From CAWHQZ01 sp963831645 (lineage in GTDB: Bacteria; Pseudomonadota; Alphaproteobacteria; Rhizobiales; Aestuariivirgaceae), in assembly GCA_963831645.1 (NCBI GenBank), contig CAWHQZ010000028.1:558001-622000 (forward strand): DNA of 64,000 bases, given 5' to 3'. The notes below the pieces were generated by a model, which was given only the letters and a program-made list of their open reading frames with translations, was not told where the DNA came from and made no database searches. Below are positions 24,638 through 31,999 of the stretch, in pieces. The translations under genes and the position numbers were made by a program. Each line of letters starts with the position of its first letter. Within the stretch, counting starts at the first letter, position 1.

Positions 24638-25192
24638 TCAGCCCGTGGCTGACCTGTGACGCTTGCGGTCCTGCAGCGGCTGATAGGCCAGACGGGCGTG
24701 GTATTCGCAGTAGGGTCCGCCGCTCGCCTTGGGCGAGTGGCCGCAAAAGAAAAAGTCCTCTGTGCCGGGATCTCCCATGGGCCAGCGGCAGGTGCGATCC
24801 GACAGCATCAGGATGTTGATGCGTTCGCCTTTCGGGATATCGATGAGGCGAATGGGTTCCGGTTCCGGTTCCGGGCGGGCGATGGGTTGCGCGCGGCTGG
24901 CGGGCTTGAGCGCGGTGGCGCCCGCGGTGGGCAGGATCGTTCGTCCCGGATGGGTTGGCTCCCGTGTCCGGCGCGTTCGCGGCCGCGCCGACCGCTGCGG
25001 CGTCACCCGCCCGGACAGACCGAGGCGGTGCACTTTGCCGATGACGGCGTTTCGCGTCACCCCATGGCTGAGGCGCCCGGCGATCTGGCTCGCGCTCAAC
25101 CCTTCATTCCAGAGCTTTTTCAGGAGTTCCACCCGCTCCTCCGTCCAAGCCAGCTTCTCGATGGGCGGAGTTTGATCCTGCACGGTGGTCAC
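24638..25192 (-). CDS. gcrA: Cell-cycle transcriptional regulator GcrA
   Basis: 184 residues. The N-terminal helix-turn-helix begins LAWTEERVELLKKLWNEGLS and continues with SQIAGRLSHGVTRNAVIGKV and HRLGLSGR, the GcrA signature. The middle is a Pro/Arg/Glu linker. The C-terminus has TCRWPMGDPGTEDFFFCGH and YCEYHARLAYQP, the sigma70-contact region of GcrA. GcrA is specific to alphaproteobacteria and activates promoters carrying CcrM-methylated GANTC. It is convergent with phoB and divergent from argD. Four GANTC sites lie in the upstream region. Confidence 0.93.
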   Translation of the reverse strand: MTTVQDQTPPIEKLAWTEERVELLKKLWNEGLSASQIAGRLSHGVTRNAVIGKVHRLGLSGRVTPQRSARPRTRRTREPTHPGRTILPTAGATALKPASRAQPIARPEPEPEPIRLIDIPKGERINILMLSDRTCRWPMGDPGTEDFFFCGHSPKASGGPYCEYHARLAYQPLQDRKRHRSATG

Positions 25193-25542
25193 GTTGGAAT
25201 CCCCCTACGTTCGCGGACGCCTGCCCACGCGCTTCCCCCTCATACAACTGACTGAAATTGCTAGATCTTGTATCCAGCGTCCAATTGTCTACAACGGGTC
25301 GAAAACACACTGCAAGAATCCGCGACTGTTTTCCCCAGCTTCGTTGCGCGGCGTTTCGGTGGAGAAGGTTAACAGGCAGTGGACTCGGCGATCCATGCGA
25401 CGTTCTGACTCAGCTGACCTCGTCGCCTGCATCCGCCTGCCGTGCCTTCGTTGACCCTGCCGGTCAGGCGCATATATTAAGTGCGATCCGTCAGTGCGCC
25501 GCCGACCGGTGGCGCATTTTGATTTTGGAGCATCAGCCTTTC
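25193..25542. promoter_or_regulatory. gcrA/argD divergent region with four GANTC sites
   Basis: 350 bp without a gene. GANTC (CcrM methylation target) occurs at 25197-25201, 25316-25320, 25382-25386 and 25407-25411. The first lies 5 bases before the gcrA start codon. No other RNA or small gene is evident. Confidence 0.5.
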
Positions 25543-26736
25543 ATGATCGCGCCGGTACTGCCGACCTACATCCGCGCCAACCTCGCTTTCGAGCGTGGCG
25601 AAGGCGCCTATGTGTTCACGGCGGATGGCGCTCGCTACCTTGATTTCGGCGCCGGCGTAGCAGTGTCGAGCCTCGGACACTGCCATCCGCACGTGGTGGC
25701 AGCGCTGACTGCGCAGGCCCAGCGCATCTGGCACACCTCCAACCTCTATCTGGTTCCCGGGCAGGAGAAGCTGGCTCGCAGCCTGATCGAGCAGACGTTC
25801 GCGGATACGGTATTCTTCGCCAATTCCGGCGCCGAGGCGATCGAATGTGCAATCAAGATGGCGCGCCGGTTCCACTGGCACAACGATGACGCCGGCCGGT
25901 TTCGCATCATCACCTTCGAAGGGGCCTTTCACGGGCGCACCCTCGCCACTATCGCCGCCGGCGGCCAGGAGAAACATCTCGAAGGGTTCGGCCCGCAGGT
26001 CGACGGCTTCGATCAGGTCGCACTTGACGATGAAAGGCAGCTCGACTCCGCCATCAGCGAGGCGACGGCGGCAATCCTCATCGAGCCCATCCAGGGAGAA
26101 GGCGGGATCAGGTCTGTATCGCCGGGCAAGCTCAGGGCATTGCGCGCCTTGTGCGATGCTCATGGCCTGCTGCTCATCTTCGATGAAGTGCAATGCGGCG
26201 TCGGCCGAACCGGGTTGCTGTTCGCCCACCAGTGGAGCGAGGTGGAGCCCGACATCATGGCGGTGGCCAAAGGCATCGGCGGCGGATTCCCGCTGGCTGC
26301 GTGCCTCGCTACCGCCAGGGCCGCCGCCGGAATTACTGCCGGATCCCATGGCTCGACCTTCGGCGGCAACCCGCTTGCCATGGCGGTCGGCAACGCAGTG
26401 CTCGATATCGTGCTGGCCGACGGGTTTCTCGGCAACGTGCGCACCTGCGGATTGAAACTCGCCCAGCGGCTGGCGCGGCTGAAGGACGAGCATCCGGCGG
26501 TGATCGAAGAAATCCGTGGCCAGGGCCTGATGGTCGGCATCAAGTGCAGGGTGAAGAGCTCCGATTTCATCGCCGCATGCCATGATCAGCATCTGCTGAC
26601 GATTGCTGCCGGCGACAACGTCGTGCGGCTGCTGCCGCCGCTGATCGTCACGCCGGCCGACGTCGACGACGCAGCCGAGCGGCTGCAACAGGCCTGTGCG
26701 GCGCTGGCGAAGTCGCCGGCAGGGGCGGTGGCCTGA
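25543..26736 (+). CDS. argD: Acetylornithine/succinyldiaminopimelate aminotransferase
   Basis: 397 residues from ATG 25543. Class III PLP aminotransferase: YLDFGAGVAVSSLGHCHPHV, FANSGAEAIECAIKMAR, TFEGAFHGRTLATIAAGGQ. The cofactor site is DEVQCGVGRTG with the PLP Lys in AVAKGIGGGFPLAA, then GSHGSTFGGNPLAMAVG. It converts N-acetyl-glutamate semialdehyde to N-acetyl-ornithine in arginine synthesis. argF follows 11 bases later and argE lies nearby at 28665, so most late arginine steps are clustered. Confidence 0.93.
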   Translation: MIAPVLPTYIRANLAFERGEGAYVFTADGARYLDFGAGVAVSSLGHCHPHVVAALTAQAQRIWHTSNLYLVPGQEKLARSLIEQTFADTVFFANSGAEAIECAIKMARRFHWHNDDAGRFRIITFEGAFHGRTLATIAAGGQEKHLEGFGPQVDGFDQVALDDERQLDSAISEATAAILIEPIQGEGGIRSVSPGKLRALRALCDAHGLLLIFDEVQCGVGRTGLLFAHQWSEVEPDIMAVAKGIGGGFPLAACLATARAAAGITAGSHGSTFGGNPLAMAVGNAVLDIVLADGFLGNVRTCGLKLAQRLARLKDEHPAVIEEIRGQGLMVGIKCRVKSSDFIAACHDQHLLTIAAGDNVVRLLPPLIVTPADVDDAAERLQQACAALAKSPAGAVA

Positions 26737-26747
26737 GACGGGGAGCC

Positions 26748-27680
26748 ATGGGCGGACCGCGGCACTTTCTCGACCTCGCCGATTTTGATTCCGACGCCCT
26801 GTCGGCGATGCTTGCCGCAAGCCGCGCCATCAAGCAGGCGAGGCTTGGCAAGGCGCGCGGCGAGCGCGAGGCCAATCTGCCGCTCGCCGGCAGGCTGCTG
26901 GCCATGGTTTTCGCCAGGCCGTCGACGCGCACCCGCGTTTCCTTCGACGTCGCCATGCGCCAGCTGGGCGGCGACACCCTGATGCTCTCGGCGCAGGAAA
27001 TGCAGATCGGCCGCGGCGAAACCATCGCTGATACGGCGCGCGTATTGTCCCGCTATGTCGACGCCATCATGATCCGGGCCGCTTCCCACCAGGCTCTGCT
27101 GGAGCTGGCCGAACATGCCACGGTGCCGGTCATCAACGGCCTTACCGATGCCTCGCACCCCTGCCAGGTGATGGCGGACCTGCTCACTCTGGAGGAGAAG
27201 AAAGGGTCGCTGAAAGACCTCGCCGTCGCCTGGAGCGGCGACAGCTGCAACGTCACGAACTCCTGGATCCATGCTGCCGGCAGATTCGGTTTCGCCATGC
27301 GCGTGGCGAGCCCGCGCGAGCTGGAGCCCGCAGCTGCAATCCAGCACTGGGCGCGGGCCAACAACGTCGACCTCATGGTCACCCAGGACCCATTCCAGGC
27401 GGTCTCGGGCGCCGATTGTGTCGTCACCGATACATGGCTGTCGATGAACGTTGCGGATTCCGCCAACCGTCACAACCTCCTCAAGCCCTATCAGGTCAAT
27501 GGTTCGCTCATGAGATGCGCCAAGCCGCAGGCGGTTTTCATGCATTGCCTCCCCGCGCATCGCGGCGAGGAGGTCACCGCCGAAGTAATCGATGGCCCGC
27601 AGTCGGTGGTCTTTGACGAAGCGGAGAACCGCCTCCATATTCAGAAGAGCATTCTGCTGCACTGCCTCGACGGCAGCTGA
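26748..27680 (+). CDS. argF: Ornithine carbamoyltransferase
   Basis: 310 residues. The carbamoyl-phosphate site is FARPSTRTRVSFD, with further contacts in HPCQ (GLTDASHPCQVMADLL). The ornithine site is DTWLSMN, and FMHCLPAHRGEEV supplies the HCLP loop. It makes citrulline from ornithine and carbamoyl phosphate. It sits directly behind argD on the same strand; hslO follows 18 bases after its stop, the classic alphaproteobacterial argD-argF-hslO order. Confidence 0.94.
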   Translation: MGGPRHFLDLADFDSDALSAMLAASRAIKQARLGKARGEREANLPLAGRLLAMVFARPSTRTRVSFDVAMRQLGGDTLMLSAQEMQIGRGETIADTARVLSRYVDAIMIRAASHQALLELAEHATVPVINGLTDASHPCQVMADLLTLEEKKGSLKDLAVAWSGDSCNVTNSWIHAAGRFGFAMRVASPRELEPAAAIQHWARANNVDLMVTQDPFQAVSGADCVVTDTWLSMNVADSANRHNLLKPYQVNGSLMRCAKPQAVFMHCLPAHRGEEVTAEVIDGPQSVVFDEAENRLHIQKSILLHCLDGS

Positions 27681-27698
27681 GTTGTAGAGGGTTTCTCC

Positions 27699-28689
27699 GT
27701 GAACGACACCACGTCTCGTTTGACGCAAAAACTGGGCGATGACCTGGTGCAGCCCTTCGAGGTGAAGCCGCTCGGCGTGCGTGGGCGGCTGGTCCGCCTC
27801 GGGCCCATGGTCGACGACATTCTGCATCGTCACGCCTACCCGGCTCCCGTATCACTGTTGCTGGGGGAGGCAGTGGCCCTTACCGCGATGCTTGGCTCCG
27901 CGCTCAAGTTTGACGGCAAGTTCATCCTGCAGGCGCGCTCCGACGGACCCGTCGACATGCTGGTGGCCGATTTCACCAGTCCGGGAGACATGCGTGGCTA
28001 TGCCCGCTTCCATGCTGACCGGGTGAGCTCGCTTGGGTCGGGAGCCACTCCGGGCGCCCTCTTGGGCGAGGGGCATCTCGCGATGACCATCGATCAGGGC
28101 GCCGACATGGAGCGCTACCAAGGTATTGTCGCCCTTGATGGCCGCGAGCTGACGTCGGTGGCGCATACCTATTTCGAACGCTCGGAACAGATTTCCCACC
28201 CGGCTCAAACTTGCCGCCGGACCCCTCATGGGCCGCGGGGCTGGCGCAGCCGATGCCTGGCGGGCTGGAGGAATTCTGATCCAGCATCTGCCGACGCATG
28301 GCCCTGCAAGTCCGCTGAGCATCTCCTCGGGCGACGCGCCCGCCGGAGCGGAGGAAGCCGCGCCCGAGGACGACCGGTGGCGCGAGGCCCGTCTGCTGAT
28401 GGAAACAGTTGAGGATCATGAGTTGCTCGATCCGATGCTGGCGCCGGAAAAGCTGCTCTACCGGCTATTCCACGAGCTCGGGGTCACGGTTTATCGGGCG
28501 GTCCCGGTACGCCGCCACTGCACCTGCTCGCGCGAGCGCGTCGCCGGGTTGTTGCGCGGGTTCACCGCCAAGGAGCGCGAGCAAATGCGCGACGGCAACC
28601 GCATCATCGTGACCTGCGAGTTTTGCTCGACCCGCTACCCCTTCGATCCATCCGAAGTCGAGCCTCAGGATTCAGCTTTGGCGCAGTAG
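27699..28689 (+). pseudogene. hslO: Hsp33 chaperone, frameshifted
   Basis: The first frame from GTG 27699 (GAGGG upstream) gives the Hsp33 N-domain: LVRLGPMVDDILHRHAYPAP, LLLGEAVALTAMLGSALKFD, YFERSEQI. At 28192-28194 one extra T shifts the frame. The adjacent frame continues TRLKLAAGPLMGRG, runs through MLAPEKLLYRLFHELGVTVY and ends with the redox zinc centre HCTCSRERV...TCEFCSTRYPF (CxC and CxxC). Together about 330 residues, full length for the family. Hsp33 is a redox-activated holdase. Both halves are well conserved, so a sequence error is as likely as true loss. Its 3' end overlaps convergent argE by 25 bp. Confidence 0.85.
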
Positions 28690-29831
28690 CGGCAAAGCCG
28701 GTCGAGGAACGCTTCGCACCGCGCCAGCTCTTCGACGGCGATGAACTCGTCGGGCTTGTGCGCTTGCTCGATCGAGCCCGGGCCGCAGATGACCGACGGA
28801 ACGCCTGAATCCTGAAAAAGGCCGGCTTCGGTTGCGTAGGACACCGCGGCGGTCTGATTGGACTGCGCGAGGCCAAGCGCCAGCTCGAGCGCCGGTGATT
28901 GTGCGTGGGGTTTGAGACCGGGGACGGTGTTCACGTGGCGGGTGACGATGCCGGTGTCCTCGGATACCTTGCGCATTGTCGGAGTCAGGCGATCGGCGAA
29001 GCGCGCGAGGCGGCTCGGCGCCTCGTCCGCATCATCGTCCGGCATCAGCCGGGTTTCCCAGCCGAACGAGCATCGGCGGGGCACGATGTTCTTGGCCGTG
29101 CCCCCCGCTATGGTGCCGACATGAACCGTCGTGTACGGCGGGTCGAAGCGGCTGTGCGGGCCCGCCCGCGCCCGCATCTCGGCAGCCAGGCGGTTGAGTT
29201 CGCCCAGGAGCTCACCCGCCACCATGATGGCGTTGACCCCGGTATGCGCGGCGCTCGAGTGGGCTTCATGGCCGGTGACCTCGGTCTGGTATGACAGCAC
29301 AGCCTTGTGGGCGTCGACCACCTGCATGAGCGTTGGTTCGCCCACGATCACCGCCATGGGTTTCGGCAAGTGCGCGCTGAGGTGGGCGATGAGCGGCCGC
29401 ACGCCCAGGCAGCCTACCTCTTCATCGCACGAGATCGCCAGATGGACCGGTCGCTCGAGCGCGCTCGCCTTGAACCGGGGCGCCGCGGCGAGTGCTGCGG
29501 CGAGAAAGCCCTTCATGTCGGCGGTGCCGCGGCCATAGATGCGTCCGTTCCTTTCGGTCGCCGTGAACGGGTCGCTGTTCCACTTCTGCCCGTCGACCGG
29601 CACGACATCGGTGTGCCCCGAAAGCACGATGCCGCCGGGCCCTTCCGGTCCGATCGTGGCATAGAGGTTGGTCTTTCGGCCCGGTTCATAGTCGACACGC
29701 AGGCACTTGATGCCATGCCCGGCCAGATAGTCCTCGATGAAGTCGATGAGGCCGATGTTGCTGTTGCGGCTTGTCGTGTCGAAAGCGACCAGCCGCCCGA
29801 GCAGTTCGCGGGTGGCGGCGGAAGGTGTCAC
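28665..29831 (-). CDS. argE: Acetylornithine deacetylase
   Basis: 388 residues, M20 zinc peptidase family, GTG start at 29831. Metal ligands are visible in LSGHTDVVPVDGQKW (His, Asp), GRGTADMKGFLAAAL (Asp), CDEEVGCLG (Glu-Glu) and EPTLMQVVDAHK, with a late CGPGSIEQAHKPDEF (His). GHEAHSSAAHTGVNAI supplies the dimerisation-domain His. It hydrolyses N-acetyl-ornithine to ornithine. Its 3' end overlaps convergent hslO. With argD and argF close by it completes a local arginine group. Confidence 0.92.
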   Translation of the reverse strand: MTPSAATRELLGRLVAFDTTSRNSNIGLIDFIEDYLAGHGIKCLRVDYEPGRKTNLYATIGPEGPGGIVLSGHTDVVPVDGQKWNSDPFTATERNGRIYGRGTADMKGFLAAALAAAPRFKASALERPVHLAISCDEEVGCLGVRPLIAHLSAHLPKPMAVIVGEPTLMQVVDAHKAVLSYQTEVTGHEAHSSAAHTGVNAIMVAGELLGELNRLAAEMRARAGPHSRFDPPYTTVHVGTIAGGTAKNIVPRRCSFGWETRLMPDDDADEAPSRLARFADRLTPTMRKVSEDTGIVTRHVNTVPGLKPHAQSPALELALGLAQSNQTAAVSYATEAGLFQDSGVPSVICGPGSIEQAHKPDEFIAVEELARCEAFLDRLCRYCAKAES

Positions 29832-29858
29832 GGCGTAGGCTGACAGGCGCCAGGCGGC

Positions 29859-30251
29859 CTAATGAAGTTGCCGCGGCGCATACGGACTGTCGAGGGAGAA
29901 CAGCGGAATATCGACATTGATGGCCTCGCCGCCGTCCTTCTCCATCTGGTACGATCCGACCATGAAACCGGATGGAGTGGCAAGAGGCGCGCCCGAGGTG
30001 TATTCGAAGCTGTCGCCGGGTCTGAGCGTCGGCTGCTCGCCCACTACGCCGGCGCCGCGCACTTCCTGGACCTTTCCGGTACTGTCGGTGATGCGCCAGT
30101 AGCGCGTCTTGAGCGTGACGGCAACGTCCGACAGGTTTTCGATGGTGATGGTATAGGACCAGACGAAATAGCCGTCGTCGGGTCGCGACTGGTCATCCAG
30201 AAAACCAGGCTGCACGGTGATCTTTATGTCGTGGGTGACTTTTTGGTACAT
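29859..30251 (-). CDS. apaG: ApaG (Co2+/Mg2+ efflux-associated, FN3-fold)
   Basis: 130 residues. The ApaG domain is recognisable as VTHDIKITVQPGFLDDQS, YTITIENLSDVAVTLKTRYW, GEQPTLRPGDSFEYTSGAPL and PSGFMVGSYQM. ATG 30251 (MYQKV) is taken as the start; the frame extends upstream without family support. ApaG is a single immunoglobulin-like domain linked to cation and Ap4A homeostasis in other bacteria. It lies behind argE on the same strand. Confidence 0.92.
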   Translation of the reverse strand: MYQKVTHDIKITVQPGFLDDQSRPDDGYFVWSYTITIENLSDVAVTLKTRYWRITDSTGKVQEVRGAGVVGEQPTLRPGDSFEYTSGAPLATPSGFMVGSYQMEKDGGEAINVDIPLFSLDSPYAPRQLH

Positions 30252-30399
30252 GGGCGGCGGAACTATACGAAGGTACTGGTTGTGTCGCCATTGTACTTCG
30301 CGCGCGGCGGCTGAGCCGCAAAAATCATGACCACGACCGCTACCGGGGGCGCCGAGGTTCTGCAACCGGCCGGCATTTAGCCTTCATTCGGAGGGTGGC

Positions 30400-30428
30400 T
30401 TTACCTGTGGAGCGCATCAGACTATCCA
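30400..30428 (+). promoter_or_regulatory. Predicted sigma70 promoter of tRNA-Gly
   Basis: TTTACC at 30400 and TATCCA at 30423 are separated by 17 bp, which would start transcription about 2 bases before the tRNA 5' end. Confidence 0.4.
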
Positions 30429-30436
30429 TAGGGCAT

Positions 30437-30511
30437 GCGGGCGTAGTTCAGTGGTAGAACGCAAGCTTCCCAAGCTTGATGTCGTGGGTTCGATCCCCAT
30501 CGCCCGCTCCA
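30437..30511 (+). tRNA. tRNA-Gly (CCC)
   Basis: 75 bases folding as a cloverleaf. The acceptor GCGGGCG (30437-30443) pairs with CGCCCGC (30501-30507). The D-arm has GTAGTTCAGTGGTAGAAC. The anticodon stem CAAGC/GCTTG encloses TTCCCAA, so the anticodon is CCC. The T-arm has GTGGGTTCGATCCCCAT. The CCA end is encoded in the DNA. The coding frame of the next gene can be read into it but its start lies beyond. Confidence 0.93.
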
Positions 30512-30528
30512 AGACTCAGGTCATCGCG

Positions 30529-31506
30529 GTGCTGACAGCGTTTCTCGCAAGGAAGTTTGCTCGGCCGCTCTTGGCGGTCGCCACGGCTGCGGCAGTGGCA
30601 TCTGCAGGCCTTGCCCAGGAATCGGCGCCGCAAGGGACTCCCGAAACCTCTTCTGGACCGGCTCCGCAGGCAGTTTCACCGCCTGCCGGGGATGCGAAGC
30701 CAGCCGCCCTACCGGATACGAAGGCTGCCGCCAAGCCCACAGGCTATGCGGTGCCGCTGTTCCGGCATATCGACCGGACCAAGCCGCTGCCTGACCTCAA
30801 GGCGGTCGAGTCGCTGCGGTTCGCCGTCGATGAAGAGTTCCCGCCGTTCAGCTTCAAGGAAAGCACCGGCGCCCTCAACGGGTTCAACGTGGCGATCGCC
30901 AACGCCATCTGCGAGGAGCTCAAGCTCGCTTGCGAGTTCACCACCAAGAAATGGGACGATCTCATGCCGGCGCTCGAGCGCGGCGAGGTCGACGCGGTGA
31001 TCGCCGGCGTCAAGGTCACCCAGGATACCGTTGAAACCGCCGACTTCACCAACGCCTATTACCGGTCGCTGGCGCGCTTTGCGGTGCGCAAGCAGAATCC
31101 CCTGACCACGCCCGACACGCGCAGCCTCGCCGGCAAGCGCATCGGCGTCGTAAAGGATTCGGCGCACGAAGCCTGGGTAATGCAGTACTACTCCCGCTCC
31201 AATATCCGCCCCTTTGCCACCAGCGCGGAAGCGTTCACGGCCCTGCGCGGCGCGGTCATCGACGCCTACTTCGGCGACAGCCTCCAGATCATGTTCTGGC
31301 TGACCGGCGAAGATTCGCAGCACTGCTGCCGCTTTGCCGAAGGCGCCTACAACGATCCGGAGTTCTTCAGCCACGGCATGGCGATCGCGGTCAAGCGCGG
31401 CAACGCCGAGCTGAAGGATGTCCTCGACTACGGGCTCGACCGGCTTCAGACATCCGGCAAGTTCGCATCGATCTTCCGGGAATATTTTCCCCTGAGCCCG
31501 TTCTGA
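30529..31506 (+). CDS. ABC-type periplasmic amino-acid-binding-like protein
   Basis: About 325 residues. The likely GTG start at 30529 gives a signal peptide (FARPLLAVATAAAVASAGLA), followed by an Ala/Pro-rich linker of about 60 residues. The family-3 solute-binding domain runs from about residue 85: SLRFAVDEEFPPFSFKESTG, NGFNVAIANAICEEL, KWDDLMPALERGEVDAVIAG, ITQ-like VTQDTVETADFTNAYY and SLAGKRIGVVKDSAHEAW. No permease or ATPase gene is adjacent, so it may serve a distant transporter or a signalling complex. The start lies only 18 bases after the tRNA; no strong ribosome site is visible, so the exact start is uncertain. Confidence 0.8.
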   Translation: MLTAFLARKFARPLLAVATAAAVASAGLAQESAPQGTPETSSGPAPQAVSPPAGDAKPAALPDTKAAAKPTGYAVPLFRHIDRTKPLPDLKAVESLRFAVDEEFPPFSFKESTGALNGFNVAIANAICEELKLACEFTTKKWDDLMPALERGEVDAVIAGVKVTQDTVETADFTNAYYRSLARFAVRKQNPLTTPDTRSLAGKRIGVVKDSAHEAWVMQYYSRSNIRPFATSAEAFTALRGAVIDAYFGDSLQIMFWLTGEDSQHCCRFAEGAYNDPEFFSHGMAIAVKRGNAELKDVLDYGLDRLQTSGKFASIFREYFPLSPF

Positions 31507-31544
31507 TCTGCGGTCGTAAGATTGCCGCCGGGGTGACGGTGGCC

Positions 31545-31961
31545 TCAGGCGGAGCGGTAGCGGGCGATGACTCCGCGCTCGAGCGCGGCCGTCACCAGCT
31601 TGTCGAGACCGAGCGCATCGCGCAGCATGGCGAGATACCGCATCTCCTCGCGCGCCACGATCAGATCGGCGGCCGCCACCTCGGCGGCGAGCGCAAATGC
31701 CGTATCGTAGAGGTGGCCCGGCAAGGCTGCCTTCACGAGGCCTAAGACCGCTGCGAGCCCGCCTTTTTCCTGTTGCAGGATTTCGCCGCACTCTTGCGCA
31801 ATTGAGGTCAGTCGCTCCAGGTTGAAGTTCTCGAACACCGGCAGCCGGTCCACGATCCGGCCGATACGCGCCAGCTCCTTGTCGCCGATATGACCGTCGA
31901 CGCCGCTCATGGTAACCATGACGTAGATCAGGGCTTGGTGGGTATCGATGGTGCTGGCCAT
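31545..31961 (-). CDS. TerB-like tellurite-resistance family protein
   Basis: 138 residues, all-helical. MVTMSGVDGHIGDKELARIG carries the acidic DGHIxDxE metal site typical of TerB/DjlA-like domains, repeated weakly as AEVAAADLIVAREEMRYLAML near residue 95. Start ATG 31961 (MASTIDTHQALIYVM). No ter partners are nearby, so a tellurite role cannot be claimed; TerB domains occur in general stress and membrane-linked complexes. It lies 38 bases after the DinG-like gene on the same strand. Confidence 0.8.
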   Translation of the reverse strand: MASTIDTHQALIYVMVTMSGVDGHIGDKELARIGRIVDRLPVFENFNLERLTSIAQECGEILQQEKGGLAAVLGLVKAALPGHLYDTAFALAAEVAAADLIVAREEMRYLAMLRDALGLDKLVTAALERGVIARYRSA

Positions 31962-31999
31962 GTCGGGGATCGAATTGCCTGAAGCTTCCGGGGCATGCT

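Noticed and set aside
23154..24746. 530-residue frame antisense to phoU and phoB
   Set aside because: Opposite strand of two clear genes; His/Arg/Ala-rich shadow.
30451..30528. N-terminal extension of the binding protein into tRNA-Gly
   Set aside because: The extension is tRNA sequence; the signal peptide begins after 30529.
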